DNA from: Deinococcus sp. JMULE3
GTDB taxonomy: Bacteria; Deinococcota; Deinococci; Deinococcales; Deinococcaceae
Direction of reading: 5' to 3'
DNA length: 64,000 nucleotides
Assembly (NCBI RefSeq): GCF_013337115.1
Contig: NZ_SGWE01000004.1
Span: forward strand, 310,001 to 374,000
This document shows positions 30,078 to 39,639 of the stretch, piece after piece. Below the pieces are notes generated by a model. The model searched no databases and was not told where the DNA came from. It saw only the letters and a program-made list of their open reading frames with translations. How positions within the stretch are numbered: position 1 is the first letter of the stretch; every line of letters starts with the position of its first letter. Made by a program: the position numbers and the translations under genes.

Positions 30078-31673
30078 ATGACAAGCGGGGACGCAGGGCA
30101 GGGGCGCGTGGATTTCATCGTGGTGGGGGCCGGTTCGGGCGGGTGTGTGGCGGCGCGGCGGCTGCTGGACGCGGGCACGCGGGTGCTGCTGCTGGAGGCG
30201 GGCGGACCGGACTCTCACCCGCTGATCCGCGCGCCGGGTGCATTCAACAAGCTGTTCCGCACGTCGGTGGACTGGAACCTGACGACGGTGCCGCAGCCGC
30301 GCGCGGCGGGTCGGTCGTTCTACTGGCCACGCGGGAAGGTGCTGGGTGGCAGCAGTGCGATCAACGCGACCATCTGGATTCGAGGCTCGCGGCGGGATTT
30401 CGACAGCTGGGGCGACGGCTGGACCTGGGAGGACGTGCTGCCGGAGTTCCGCGCGCTGGAGTCGTATCGGGGTCCGGCGTCCGAATTGCGCGGCGTGGAC
30501 GGCCCGATGCCTGCCGGGGCGCGCGGCGCGTCCCATGAGCTGAGTCATGCGTTCGTGAAGGCGGCGGCGGTGGGGCTGGGCGTGCCGGTCGTGGAGACCT
30601 TCAATGATGGCGTGCTGGACGGCGCCGGTCTGTTCGAGAGCAATCACCTGGGCGGCGAGCGCTTCAGTGCGTTCCGGGCGTTCCTGAAGCCGGTGCTGGA
30701 CCACCCGAACCTGACGGTCCTGACCGGCGCGCACGTGCTGGAACTGCTGTGGGACGGGAACCGTGCGGCGGGTGTGCGGCTGCGCTGGCGGGGCCGGACG
30801 CTGGACGCCCCGGCGGGCGGGGTGATCCTCACGGCGGGCGCGGTGCAGACGCCGCAACTGCTGATGCTGTCGGGGATCGGACCGCGCGCGGAACTGGACC
30901 GGCACGGCATCCCGGTCCGCGTGGCACTGGAGGGCGTGGGTGGTGGCCTGCAGGATCACCTCGCGGTGCCGGTGATCAGCCGATCGCGGATCACGAGTCT
31001 GGACCGGGTGCCGCAGGGCGAGGCGCTGGCGCGGTACCTGTGGAACCGCAGCGGGCCGCTGAGCAGCAATGTCGCGGAGGCCTGCGCGTTCACGCACGCC
31101 CCACCGGGCCTGAGCAGCCAGGACGATCCGGACATCCAGTTCCATTTCGGTCCGGCGTACTTCCGGGATCACGGGTTCCGGACCGAGCCGGGCAATCATT
31201 TCTCGGTGGGGCCGGTGCTGGTGGACGTGCACAGCCGGGGCCGCCTGAGCCTGGCGTCGCGCGACCCGCTGGCGGCGCCCGTGATCGATCCGGGGTACCT
31301 GACGGACGAGCGGGACGTGCAGAGTCTCGTGGCGGGCGTGCGGCAGGCGCGCGAGATCGCCGCGACCCCTCCCCTGTCCGAGCTGCGCGGCGCGGAGGTC
31401 CTGCCGGGCGAGGGGCACCGCAGTGACGCGGCGCTGCGCCAGCACGTGGCGCGCGAGTGCGCGACCCTGTACCACCCGGTCGGCACGGCGGCCCTGGGCG
31501 ACGGGGAGGACGCCGTGGTGAGCCGTGAACTGGCGGTACGGGACGTGCGGGGTCTGTGGGTGGGGGACGCGAGCGTCATGCCGCGCATCATCCATGCGAA
31601 CACGAACGCGACGAGCATGATGATCGGCGCGCGGGCCGCGACCTTCGCCCTCCGGGCAGATGGGCTGGGCTGA
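30078..31673 (+). CDS. GMC-family FAD-dependent oxidoreductase
   Basis: 531-aa flavoprotein of the choline dehydrogenase/alcohol oxidase family. FAD-binding VGAGSGGCVAARRLL near residue 15, signature 1 (GKVLGGSSAINATIWIRG, near 92), signature 2 (GAVQTPQLLMLSGIGP, near 255) and the C-terminal catalytic region (LYHPVGTAALGD and NTNATSMMIG) are complete. Substrate is unknown; no betaine genes are adjacent. ATG at 30078 follows a good TATACT (30064-30069) by 8 nt. Confidence 0.9.
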   Translation: MTSGDAGQGRVDFIVVGAGSGGCVAARRLLDAGTRVLLLEAGGPDSHPLIRAPGAFNKLFRTSVDWNLTTVPQPRAAGRSFYWPRGKVLGGSSAINATIWIRGSRRDFDSWGDGWTWEDVLPEFRALESYRGPASELRGVDGPMPAGARGASHELSHAFVKAAAVGLGVPVVETFNDGVLDGAGLFESNHLGGERFSAFRAFLKPVLDHPNLTVLTGAHVLELLWDGNRAAGVRLRWRGRTLDAPAGGVILTAGAVQTPQLLMLSGIGPRAELDRHGIPVRVALEGVGGGLQDHLAVPVISRSRITSLDRVPQGEALARYLWNRSGPLSSNVAEACAFTHAPPGLSSQDDPDIQFHFGPAYFRDHGFRTEPGNHFSVGPVLVDVHSRGRLSLASRDPLAAPVIDPGYLTDERDVQSLVAGVRQAREIAATPPLSELRGAEVLPGEGHRSDAALRQHVARECATLYHPVGTAALGDGEDAVVSRELAVRDVRGLWVGDASVMPRIIHANTNATSMMIGARAATFALRADGLG

Positions 31674-31752
31674 CGTGAGATTGATGCGAATCGCACAGTC
31701 CTCATGCTCGGTTCACGAGCGTTCTCACCTCTCACGCTAGGGTGGCACTGAC

Positions 31753-32274
31753 ATGAAGCCCCGCTCCCTTCTCCTGACGCTCGCCGCCCTGACCCTGGGC
31801 GCCGCCAGCGCGGTGCCCGTGAAGCTGGGCAGCGTGCCGGTGACCGTCGAACCGAACGCCAAACTCCTGACCCTGAGTGCCGCCGGAATCCGCACCGCGT
31901 TCCCCAGCGCCGCCGGGCGCCCCGACGCCGTCTTCATGACCGAGGACCGCAAGGTCAGCGTCGCGTTCGAATGGCGCGCCAGCAAACTGAACAGGACCGA
32001 GGTCGGCAAACTCGTCGAGCAGTTCCCCAGCGTCATCCGCGCGCAGGTGCCCAACGTGAAGACCCTCAAGGCGAACCTGCTGCAGGTCAGCGGCACGCCC
32101 TGGGCGCAGTTCATCTTCACCACCCCCAGCCAGGGCGACGAACTGCGCCGCGAACTGCTCGTCACCAGCGCCGGGGGCCGCATGCTGGTCGTGACCATCG
32201 CCGGGAACCTGAAGGACTACGCGAAGAACGAGGCCGTGGTCCGCACCCTGACGAACAGCGTCCGCGTGAACTGA
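31753..32274 (+). CDS. Small secreted protein, unknown function
   Basis: 173-aa protein with a signal peptide (MKPRSLLLTLAALTLGAASA). The mature part reads like a fold with N-terminal strands and a helix and a long stretch of conserved-looking charged residues (VFMTEDRKVSVAFEWR). No known motif. TAGGGT (31738-31743) lies 9 nt before the ATG. Followed by a strong hairpin. Confidence 0.72.
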   Translation: MKPRSLLLTLAALTLGAASAVPVKLGSVPVTVEPNAKLLTLSAAGIRTAFPSAAGRPDAVFMTEDRKVSVAFEWRASKLNRTEVGKLVEQFPSVIRAQVPNVKTLKANLLQVSGTPWAQFIFTTPSQGDELRRELLVTSAGGRMLVVTIAGNLKDYAKNEAVVRTLTNSVRVN

Positions 32275-32288
32275 CCTTCACCGAAATG

Positions 32289-32326
32289 GGGGCGTGCGCC
32301 GGAGGATCAACCCCGGCGCACGCCCC
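32289..32326 (+). terminator. Hairpin terminator
   Basis: GGGGCGTGCGCCGG (32289-32302) pairs perfectly with CCGGCGCACGCCCC (32313-32326), a 14-bp stem followed by GTTGTCTG. Confidence 0.7.
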
Positions 32327-32341
32327 GTTGTCTGTGTACAT

Positions 32342-32480
32342 TTAGGCGAATTCCGTTTGTTTCGCTGACAATCCGTGACCTCACCGGATTGCCAGCTCCA
32401 CGTCCGGAACCCGCTTTGCTCCTTCTCGCATCCGCTCGGGTTGAAAGATTTTGCAAACCTTTCAACCGGAGTTGGTATTA
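32342..32480 (-). repeat. Dispersed palindromic element, copy A (full length)
   Basis: About 139 bp starting at the TAA of deoD on the minus strand. It opens with TACCAACTCCGGTTGAAAG, holds the inverted repeat GGTTGAAAG / CTTTCAACC, shares a GTGGAG-TTGGCAA-type middle with copy B, and ends with an imperfect inverted copy of its start (CGGAATTCG). See also 39237, 41890, 47641 and 61210. Confidence 0.75.
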
Positions 32481-33185
32481 CTCGCCGAGCGCGGCGTCGA
32501 GGGCGATCTCGATCATGGCGTTGAAGGTCAGCTGGCGTTCCTCAGCGGTAGTTTCCTCGCGGGTGACGAGGTGGTCACTGATGGTAAGGACAGTCAGGGC
32601 CTTCACGCCGTGCTTGGCGGCCAGGGTGTACAGCCCGGCGGCTTCCATCTCGACGGCCAGCACGCCGAAGTCCGCCCAGATTTTGTACTGGTCGAAGTCG
32701 TCGTGGTAGAAGGTGTCGCTGCTCATGATGTTGCCGACGTGCGTGGCGTGGCCGCGTTCGCGGGCGATCTGGTAGGCGCGCATCAGCAGGTCGAAGTCGG
32801 CGATGGGGGCGAAGTTCTTCGCGCCGAAACGGATGTTGTTGATGTTGCTGTCCGTGCACGCGGCCTGCGCCAAGACGATGTCGCGCACGTGCACGTCCGC
32901 CTGGTAGCTGCCGGCCGTGCCGACGCGGATCAGATTCTTGCAGCCGTACTGGGTGATCAGTTCGCTGACGTAGATCATGGAGCTGGCGATGCCCATGCCG
33001 GTGCCCTGCACGCTGACGCGCTTGCCCTTGTACGTGCCGGTGTAGCCGTGCATGCCGCGCACGGTGTTGTGCAGGACGGGGTCGGTCAGGAACGTCTCGG
33101 CGATGTGCTTGGCGCGCAGGGGGTCGCCCGGGAGGAGGACGGTTTCGGCGATCTGGCCGGGTTCAGCGTTCAGGTGAATACTCAT
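32478..33185 (-). CDS. deoD: Purine-nucleoside phosphorylase DeoD-type
   Basis: 235-aa hexameric-type phosphorylase that splits purine (deoxy)ribonucleosides with phosphate for salvage. Phosphate and nucleoside site motifs are visible: [14 protein letters not shown] near 18, [10 protein letters not shown] near 64, [16 protein letters not shown] near 87 and EMEAAGLY near 179, and the active-site Asp in TISDHL near 204. ATG at 33185 follows TAGGCT (complement of 33194-33199) by 8 nt. Its stop codon is joined to a dispersed repeat element that may form the mRNA 3' end. Confidence 0.95.
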   Translation of the reverse strand: MSIHLNAEPGQIAETVLLPGDPLRAKHIAETFLTDPVLHNTVRGMHGYTGTYKGKRVSVQGTGMGIASSMIYVSELITQYGCKNLIRVGTAGSYQADVHVRDIVLAQAACTDSNINNIRFGAKNFAPIADFDLLMRAYQIARERGHATHVGNIMSSDTFYHDDFDQYKIWADFGVLAVEMEAAGLYTLAAKHGVKALTVLTISDHLVTREETTAEERQLTFNAMIEIALDAALGE

Positions 33186-33233
33186 GACCCCTGAGCCTAT
33201 CAAGTTCCGGCGCGGCTGTGAATGTCCCCATGC

Positions 33234-35081
33234 TCAGCGTTGGAAGGTCAGGAGGGTGGCGGCGCTGTCCGTGCCGAGCTGACCGCGCCCGACGAGGAGT
33301 TGAGTTCCGGCGGCGTTCCAGGTGAGCCCGCCGTCGTACATGGACAGTTTCGGGCTGCGCGCGACCTCCTGACCGTCGCTGACGCGCAGCACAATGACGT
33401 GCGGCAGGTCCCCGGACGCGTTCACGGCGAGGTGGGTGCCGTCGGGGCTGAACGCGAGGTCCTCGATCCAGCCGCCCAGGGTGACCTGCTTGTAGGGGGT
33501 GGTGTCCTCGTCCCTGAACAGCCAGATCTGGTTCTTGCCGCCCCGGCGGACACTGACGGCCAGGGTGCCGTCGGCGGCGCTCGCCAGCAACTTGGGGGTG
33601 GTGTCCTCGGGGAACTGCGCCTGACTGATGAGTTCCCGCTCGGTGGTGTCGATCCGCAGGGCGTGCCCCTGCTCCGTGATGAGGGCCAGCACCCTGCCCC
33701 CGGCGCTGACCGCGACGTCCAGGAACGTGTCGTCCGGGTCGATGTCCAGGTCCTCCAGCGCCTCGACGGACAGGCCGAAGACTTTCTTCCCGGTGGCATC
33801 GAACAGTTCGGCGTACGAGCCGGAGTTCACGATGACCAGTGTGCCGTCCGGGCTGGCGGTGATCAGTTCCGCGTCGCTCAGGTCGATCTCGTACAGGTCG
33901 TCCGTGGTGTCGAAGCCCTGCTCGCCCAGCAGCGCGAGGTACGGCTCGAAGTTCAGTTCGTCTTCCAGCACGCCGAAGCCCTGCCCGGCGGCGGACGCGA
34001 TGGACCGCAGCCACGTCTCGTCCTCCGTGATGACCTGCGGCGTGGCGGACAGGCGGTAGCCGACGCTGGCGCTCGCGGCGACGGGCGTGCCGTTCAGGAA
34101 ACCGCTGTCGCTCGCGTGACTGGCCGGGTACAGCAGTTCCCGCGCAGCCAGGGGCCTGGCGAGGGGGGCGATCCGGGCGGGAACATCCTGCGCCAGGAAG
34201 ATCACGTTCTGCCCGTCGGGTGAGATGCGCAGCACCTCCCCGCTGTAGTGACTGGTGGGCGCGTCACCCTGACCGGACTGCAGGTTCCAGCGTTGCAGTT
34301 TGTTCTCCGCCTTCGCGTACAGGACGCCAGGGGACGCGAAGGCCAGCGAGGCGCGCTCGCCGTGCAGGGTCAGGGTGCGGTTCGCGCCGGGCTTCAGGAT
34401 CAGCCCCTTCCTGCCGTCGCAGCTGGCCGCCCCCACGCTGCCGTCCGGGGCGATAGCCAGGGCGTACAGGGTCTTGCAGGGCAGCGGCTGCCCCACGGCC
34501 TTCCAGGCGACCGGGTCCCACAGGGTCACGTTGCCCTTCCCGTCCGCCACCATGGCCCGCTTTCCATCGGGGGATGTGACGAGGTTCAGGAAGGGACTTT
34601 CGAGGTTGAGGACCTGATCCTTCCCTGGGTTCCAGAGGACGGTGGTGTCGCGCAGGCCCTCAGCGACCAGGATCACCTGTCCGTCCGCGCGGAACTGCGC
34701 GGAGGTGACGTTCAGGTCCTCGAAGGTGTTCAGCAGCCGCCCGTCACTGAGGCTCCAGGCGTACGCCACCCCGTCGCTGATCGCGGTAAGGAGGTCCCCG
34801 GCCGGGCTGACGTCCACGTGCGTGACCGGTTCGCTGGGACCGCGAAGGGTCATCAGAACCCGGTCGGGCTGGGCGGCGGACGCGATGTTGACGGTGTTGT
34901 CGGTCGCCACCGCGAACCGCTGGCCGTTCTGGAACCACGCGGCGTCCTGGCCGGTCGCGCCGCTCAGCCTGTACGAGGCGGCGACGGTCAGGCTGGCCGC
35001 GCCTGCCGTGCCTGCACTCAGCAGGAGGGCCAGGGTGGTGAGGTTCAGGGCCGTCAGGTGCGCGCGCCGGGTTCGGGTCAT
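33234..35081 (-). CDS. Secreted WD40-like beta-propeller protein
   Basis: 615-aa protein with a signal peptide (HLTALNLTTLALLLSAGTAGA) and repeated S-P-D-G/W-type blades (VSPAGDLLTAISDG, SPDGKRAMVADGKGNVTLWDP, SPDGTLVIVNSGSY, FSPDGTHLAVNASGD) spread over the whole length, enough for one or two propellers. A region about residues 370-420 lacks blades and is acidic. No catalytic motif. It may bind a partner in the envelope or periplasm. ATG at 35081 follows TACAGT (complement of 35088-35093) by 6 nt. Confidence 0.78.
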   Translation of the reverse strand: MTRTRRAHLTALNLTTLALLLSAGTAGAASLTVAASYRLSGATGQDAAWFQNGQRFAVATDNTVNIASAAQPDRVLMTLRGPSEPVTHVDVSPAGDLLTAISDGVAYAWSLSDGRLLNTFEDLNVTSAQFRADGQVILVAEGLRDTTVLWNPGKDQVLNLESPFLNLVTSPDGKRAMVADGKGNVTLWDPVAWKAVGQPLPCKTLYALAIAPDGSVGAASCDGRKGLILKPGANRTLTLHGERASLAFASPGVLYAKAENKLQRWNLQSGQGDAPTSHYSGEVLRISPDGQNVIFLAQDVPARIAPLARPLAARELLYPASHASDSGFLNGTPVAASASVGYRLSATPQVITEDETWLRSIASAAGQGFGVLEDELNFEPYLALLGEQGFDTTDDLYEIDLSDAELITASPDGTLVIVNSGSYAELFDATGKKVFGLSVEALEDLDIDPDDTFLDVAVSAGGRVLALITEQGHALRIDTTERELISQAQFPEDTTPKLLASAADGTLAVSVRRGGKNQIWLFRDEDTTPYKQVTLGGWIEDLAFSPDGTHLAVNASGDLPHVIVLRVSDGQEVARSPKLSMYDGGLTWNAAGTQLLVGRGQLGTDSAATLLTFQR

Positions 35082-35151
35082 GCCTGCACTGTAGGAACCG
35101 GGCGGGACAGTTGACGGGACAGTTCCACGCCCGCGCGTCAGGCGGGGACGG

Positions 35152-36339
35152 TCAGGCCGGGACAATCAGGGTCTCGCGGACGGCCCGCGTGAAAGCGGGG
35201 ACGTCGGGGGTGCTGCCCTGCGCGAGGTCCGGGCGCCCGCCGCCCTTGCCGCCGCTGGCGGTCAGCGCGGCGCGTAGCAGGGTCCCGGCGTTCACGGTGG
35301 GCTGCGCGCTGCCGATGCCCACGCGGCCCGCGTCGGTGACCGCCACGACGACCTCGCCGGGCGGAAGATCGGTCAGCGCCGCCTGGAGTCCGGCCGGGTC
35401 ACTCAGGGTGATGACGCGCAGGGTCACCTCACCGTGCGTCTCGGTGGGGGCGGCGTCCCGTAGCGTGCGGGCGTGCGTGGCATGCAGGGCGTCCAGTTGC
35501 GCGGCCAGCGCGGCCCGCTCGGCGGTCAGGGCGTCCACGCGTTCCGGCAGCCGCTCGACCGGCACGCTGAACCCCTGGGCGAGGCGCCGCGCGTCGGCGT
35601 ACACGCTGCCCAGGTACTCGGCGGCCTCCTCGCCTGCCATGAAGGTCACGCGGGTCACGCCGCCCTTGATGCGTTCGGTGCGCAGGATCACGACCGGGGC
35701 GGCCATGCTCGCGCGCGGGACGTGCGTGCCGCCGCAGGCGCTCACGTCGAACGGCGTGCCGTCCGCGCGGCGGTAGATGACCAGCCGCGTGTCGCCCCGC
35801 ACCTTCGATTCGCGCCGCAGGGGGTACCCGTGCAGGTCGGCCTCGGGCACGACCGGGGTGTCCAGGGTCAGTTCGTCGCGGCCCAGCGTCTCGCGCAGCA
35901 GCGCCTCGGCGGCGCGGACGTGCGACTCGGCCGGTTCACCACTCAGGTCGATGGTGCACTCCGGAGCGTTCATGTTCACGGCCACCACCTCGAACACCGG
36001 GTTCACCTGCACGAACGCCTGGGCGAGCAGGTGCTCGGCGCTGTGGCGCTGCATGTGCCGCCAGCGGCGATCCCGGTCCACCTCGCCCTGCACGGCCCGC
36101 CCGACCGGCGGGAGCATGCCGTCCAGCGTGTGCCAGATCAGCCCGGTCGCCTTGTCACGGCGGCTGCCGGTCACGTGAGCCTCACCGCCGTCCCAGCGGA
36201 GCGTGCCCGTGTCGGCCGCCTGCCCACCGGCGTCCGGGTACAGGGCGGTGGCGTCCAGCGCGACCTCGTGGCCGTGCGCGTGCGTGACGGTGCCGGTGAA
36301 GGTCATCCGGGTGCTGTCGTGGTACAGGGGGCGGGTCAT
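35152..36339 (-). CDS. Alanyl-tRNA editing protein, long AlaX
   Basis: 395-aa free-standing relative of the AlaRS editing and C-terminal parts; it deacylates Ser- or Gly-tRNA-Ala. Zinc ligands are visible: HSAEHLL (HxxxH, near residue 98) and CGGTH (near 202). After a helical linker, a DHHA1 domain ends with GGKGGGRPDLAQG near 363, as in AlaX-L. No catalytic aminoacylation domain. ATG at 36339 follows TACCCT (complement of 36347-36352) by 7 nt. Confidence 0.9.
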   Translation of the reverse strand: MTRPLYHDSTRMTFTGTVTHAHGHEVALDATALYPDAGGQAADTGTLRWDGGEAHVTGSRRDKATGLIWHTLDGMLPPVGRAVQGEVDRDRRWRHMQRHSAEHLLAQAFVQVNPVFEVVAVNMNAPECTIDLSGEPAESHVRAAEALLRETLGRDELTLDTPVVPEADLHGYPLRRESKVRGDTRLVIYRRADGTPFDVSACGGTHVPRASMAAPVVILRTERIKGGVTRVTFMAGEEAAEYLGSVYADARRLAQGFSVPVERLPERVDALTAERAALAAQLDALHATHARTLRDAAPTETHGEVTLRVITLSDPAGLQAALTDLPPGEVVVAVTDAGRVGIGSAQPTVNAGTLLRAALTASGGKGGGRPDLAQGSTPDVPAFTRAVRETLIVPA

Positions 36340-36496
36340 GCCGCCCAGGGTAGCGCCGCCGACCTCAGGGTCACCTCAAGACCATGTGAATTCACCGTCA
36401 AGAGCGGCTGAACCTTTCATTTCGGCAGCGTCAGACACACATTCCTACACTGGGGTCATTCAAGCGGGAGCGGTGTCCGCCCCTCAGGAGGAACAT

Positions 36497-36691
36497 ATGT
36501 CGAACTTCGGAATCTACATGATCGGGATCATCGTGCTGATCGTGGCACTGTTCATCGCCGGGAACGCCTTCGCGTGGCCGCAGTCCTACACCCTGATCGG
36601 CGCGGTCGTGCTGCTGGGCATCGGCATTCTGGCGGGCGTGACGAGCACCAAGCGCCGCGACCCGCCCGCCGGTGATCCGCCCGTCCGCTGA
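36497..36691 (+). CDS. Small two-helix membrane protein
   Basis: 64-aa protein with two hydrophobic helices (about residues 5-26 and 30-49) and a basic cytoplasmic tail (TSTKRRDPPAGDPPVR). ATG at 36497 has a full AGGAGG (36486-36491), one of the best ribosome binding sites in the window. Function unknown; the composition is typical of stress-related small membrane proteins. Confidence 0.75.
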   Translation: MSNFGIYMIGIIVLIVALFIAGNAFAWPQSYTLIGAVVLLGIGILAGVTSTKRRDPPAGDPPVR

Positions 36692-36714
36692 TCGTCGCCG
36701 GCCCCCCAGACCTG

Positions 36715-36745
36715 AATCGCCCCGACCACTCCGGCCGGGGCGATT
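36715..36745. terminator. Bidirectional hairpin
   Basis: AATCGCCCCG (36715-36724) and CGGGGCGATT (36736-36745) form a perfect 10-bp stem between convergent genes, followed on the plus strand by GCATATG. Confidence 0.7.
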
Positions 36746-36760
36746 GCATATGGGGAATGG

Positions 36761-38641
36761 TCAGATCTCGACGTGGGCGGGCTGGGCGCGTTCGCCCTTG
36801 GCGCGGCGGGGAATTTCCAGGTTCGGCATCATCAGCGTCGCCAGGAAGGCCAGCGCAGCGACGAGGATCGAGTAGCGGTAGATGGAGCTGATGGTGTCCG
36901 CGAAGGCGACCTTGGCGGCGCGGGCGCTGGCGAGTGTGATCTTCTCGCCGTCGTTCACGCCGCTCAGGGCGCCGCTGAGGGCCTGTGCGCGGGCCGGGGC
37001 GGGCACGCCACCTGCGGGAATGTTCGTGAACTGCGCCTGCGCGGGTGCAGGCAGCGTCCTGATGAACGGGTCGTTCTTCACGGCCGTCAGGGCCTGCTGG
37101 TCGCCGGTCTGGATGGCTTTCGTGAGGTTCTCGCGCAGTGCGGCGAAGCGAGCCTTGACGTCCTCGGGGTTCTCGGGGGTGGCGTTGCGGTCACCGGTGG
37201 GTGCGTTGCCGCTCCTGATGTCGTCACTGATCTTCTGGAGGGTCGTGGCGACGGTGCCCTGATTGCTGGCGGCCTGCGCGGCGAACTGCGTGGCGAGGTT
37301 GCCGCTCACCCCGGCGGTCAGGATCGCGCCGAAGATGGCGGTGCCGATGGTGCTGCCCATCTGCTGGAAGAACTGCCCGGCGCTGGTCGCCACGCCGATC
37401 TCCCAGGGCTTGACGGCCAGCTGCAGGGCGGTGGTGTACAGCGGCAGGGCGGGGCCGAGGCCCAGGCCCAGCAGCACCATGCGGAACACGACGCTGCCAT
37501 AGCTGCTGTCGGCGTTCAGGGTGCTCAGCGCGAAGAAGCCCAGTCCGGCGGTGATCAGGCCGATCAGCATCAGGGGCTTGTATCGGCCCATGCGGCTGGC
37601 GATCTGGCCGCTGCCGATCGCGCCGATGATCAGGCCGACGGTCAGGGGGATGGTGGCGGTCCCGGCGGCGGTGGCGCTGACGCCCTGCACCTGCACGAGG
37701 TACAGGCTGAGGAACAGGATCGCGCCCAGGAACCCGGCGCCGATCATGAAGCGCGCCAGGGCGCCCCAGGCGAACGTGGGGTTCTTGAACAGCGTCAGGG
37801 GCAGGATGGGGCTCTCGTGGCGGCTCTCGACGAACAGGAACGCGACGAGGCTGGCGGCGCTCAGGCCGAACAGGCCCAGGATCTGCGGGCTGGTCCAGGC
37901 GTAGTTGCCGTCGGCGCCCCAGGTGAGGGCCAGCAGCAGCGGCACGGCGAACACCAGGATCAGGAAAGCGCCCAGCCAGTCCACGCGGGCTTTCAGGCCG
38001 CTGGCGAGGCGGGGCATCTTGCTGGCGATGAACGCCAGGGCGATCAGGCCGATGGGCAGGTTCACGTAGAACACCCAGCGCCACGACACCTGGTCGGTCA
38101 GGAAGCCGCCCAGCAGCGGCCCGATGACGCTGCTCAGGCCGAACACGGCGCCGAACAGGCCCTGGTAGCGGGGACGGTCGACGGGTTCGAACAGGTCGGC
38201 GATGATCGCGAACGCTACCGAGCCGAGCGCGGCGGCGCCGACGCCCTGCAGGCCGCGGAACACGACGAGCTGCATCATGCCGCCGCCGAACAGGTTGCCC
38301 AGGAAGGGTTCACCGGCCAGGCCGCACAGGGCGCTGCCGATCAGGAAGATCACGATGCCGATCATCAGGATGGGTTTGCGGCCGTACAGGTCGGACAGTT
38401 TTCCGTAGATGGGCACGAGCGCGGTGTTCGTCAGCAGGTACGCGGTGGTGACCCAGGAGTACAGGCTCAGGCCGTTGAGTTCCTGGGTGATGCGCGGCAG
38501 GGCGGTGGACACGATGGTCTGGTCCAGCGCGCTGAGGAACAGACCCAGCAGCACGCCGAAGAGGATCAGGCGTTTGGTGGGCATGTCGAGGGTCTTGGCG
38601 TAGTCGATACGCCCTTCGGGTTCGGCGGTGTGTGCGCTCAT
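36761..38641 (-). CDS. MFS drug/H+ antiporter, DHA2 family, with long C-terminal loop
   Basis: 626-aa 14-helix exporter of the EmrB/QacA type (YGKLSDLYGRKPIL helix-2/3 loop near residue 79; GLSSVIGPLLGGFLTDQ motif C near 166). Between the penultimate and the last helix lies an insert of about 140 residues, mostly polar and helical (residues about 450-590), which is longer than in typical family members and should be outside the membrane. ATG at 38641 overlaps the TGA of the marR gene (ATGA), so both are translated together and the MarR protein very probably controls export. Confidence 0.92.
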   Translation of the reverse strand: MSAHTAEPEGRIDYAKTLDMPTKRLILFGVLLGLFLSALDQTIVSTALPRITQELNGLSLYSWVTTAYLLTNTALVPIYGKLSDLYGRKPILMIGIVIFLIGSALCGLAGEPFLGNLFGGGMMQLVVFRGLQGVGAAALGSVAFAIIADLFEPVDRPRYQGLFGAVFGLSSVIGPLLGGFLTDQVSWRWVFYVNLPIGLIALAFIASKMPRLASGLKARVDWLGAFLILVFAVPLLLALTWGADGNYAWTSPQILGLFGLSAASLVAFLFVESRHESPILPLTLFKNPTFAWGALARFMIGAGFLGAILFLSLYLVQVQGVSATAAGTATIPLTVGLIIGAIGSGQIASRMGRYKPLMLIGLITAGLGFFALSTLNADSSYGSVVFRMVLLGLGLGPALPLYTTALQLAVKPWEIGVATSAGQFFQQMGSTIGTAIFGAILTAGVSGNLATQFAAQAASNQGTVATTLQKISDDIRSGNAPTGDRNATPENPEDVKARFAALRENLTKAIQTGDQQALTAVKNDPFIRTLPAPAQAQFTNIPAGGVPAPARAQALSGALSGVNDGEKITLASARAAKVAFADTISSIYRYSILVAALAFLATLMMPNLEIPRRAKGERAQPAHVEI

Positions 38642-39156
38642 GGGTGCTCCTGGCAGGAGTAGATGGGTTCGAGTTCGTCCAGCACGCGCTGGAGGTGGTG
38701 GGTGGCGGCCTGGACGGTGTCCAGTTGCAGGCCCTGGAAGGCAGTGACGTACGCCCTGACGAATTCGCTGTCCATGCGGCCGACGATGTCGCGTCCGGCG
38801 TCGGTGAGGTCCACGAGTTTCTCGCGGCGGTTCTCGGGGTTCTCGGTCCGCTGCGCCAGTCCCCGTTTCACGAGGCGTTCGACGAGGTGACTGGCGGCCG
38901 GGACGCTCAGGCGGGTCAGTTCGCTGAGCTGCGTGACGGTCATGGGCGCGCGGGCGCGCAGCTGGTGCATGGCGGTGATCTGCGAGAAGCTCAGGTCCCA
39001 CTCGAGCAGTTCGTCCTGCATGCCCCGCATGACGCGGCTGCTGATCAGACGGTGCAGGCGTTTCATGGTCTTGCCGAAGGCTTCGGCGGCCTGGACGTGC
39101 TCGGGGCTGCGGTTCGGGTGATCTGACTCGGGGGGTGGCTGTTCCGGGGGCAACAT
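38638..39156 (-). CDS. MarR-family transcriptional regulator
   Basis: 172-aa winged-helix regulator: MTVTQLSELTRLSVPAASHLVERLVKRGLAQR is the helix-turn-helix and wing region (about residues 72-105), RREKLVDLTDAGRDIV follows. It should repress its own promoter and release it on binding the exporter's substrate. The minus-strand promoter region holds the direct repeat ACTGTAAGACTGT just upstream, a possible operator. It heads the operon with the DHA2 exporter. Confidence 0.9.
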   Translation of the reverse strand: MLPPEQPPPESDHPNRSPEHVQAAEAFGKTMKRLHRLISSRVMRGMQDELLEWDLSFSQITAMHQLRARAPMTVTQLSELTRLSVPAASHLVERLVKRGLAQRTENPENRREKLVDLTDAGRDIVGRMDSEFVRAYVTAFQGLQLDTVQAATHHLQRVLDELEPIYSCQEHP

Positions 39157-39236
39157 GGTTCGAAGTGTGAAACAGTCTTACAGTCAGGAAGGTGAAGTGC
39201 CCCACATCTTTCGAAGGGTCGTCCATTCGGCCTATC

Positions 39237-39400
39237 TGATACGGGATTCCATTGACTGGCCTGCAACGTGCTCTCGTTCCACTGTCCCCTCTCCCCCTGA
39301 GGGACTCGAAAAGCTGCGCAGCAGTGGAGTGAAGCGACGGAAGGGTGAGGTGGCCACCGGGCGACTCCGAAGGACCTGAAATCACCTGAATCCCGTATGA
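39237..39400. repeat. Dispersed palindromic element, copy E (MITE-like)
   Basis: 164-bp segment with exact 11-bp terminal inverted repeats: ATACGGGATTC (39239-39249) and GAATCCCGTAT (39388-39398), both preceded by T(G/C)- as in the other copies. No coding frame for a transposase. It lies upstream of marR. The ends resemble those of copies A-D (ATACGGAxTCCG), the middle differs. Confidence 0.65.
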
Positions 39401-39639
39401 CCAGTGGTGCGGACAGGTTCATCACTTCAGGGCAGACCAACGATGAACACGCCGTATTTCCCCCTCCCCCTTGAGGGGGGAGGCTGGGAGGGGGTGAGCA
39501 GGAAAGGCGTCATAGAAGACGTTTTCCATGCCCGTCCCTTCTGGTGCCTGAACAGTGAACGCACCATTGATGACGTCCTCAACAGGCAGACAACGGCAGA
39601 GGCGGCCCGCCTCCGGACCGCCCCTCTCCCCCCTCCCTG
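39401..39639. other. Non-coding stretch with C/G-rich inverted repeats
   Basis: With copy E and the marR promoter this completes a gene-free stretch of about 480 bp. It contains CCCCCTCCCCCTTGAGGGG and GGGAGGCTGGGAGGGGG near 39461-39497, an intergenic element type found in many GC-rich bacteria, and a GGCGG..CCGCC arm near the end of the aminotransferase gene that may act as its terminator. No gene seen. Confidence 0.5.

Noticed and set aside
39157..39236. Clear MarR operator
   Set aside because: Only a short direct repeat (ACTGTAAGACTGT) is visible; inverted symmetry is poor, so no separate feature is claimed.
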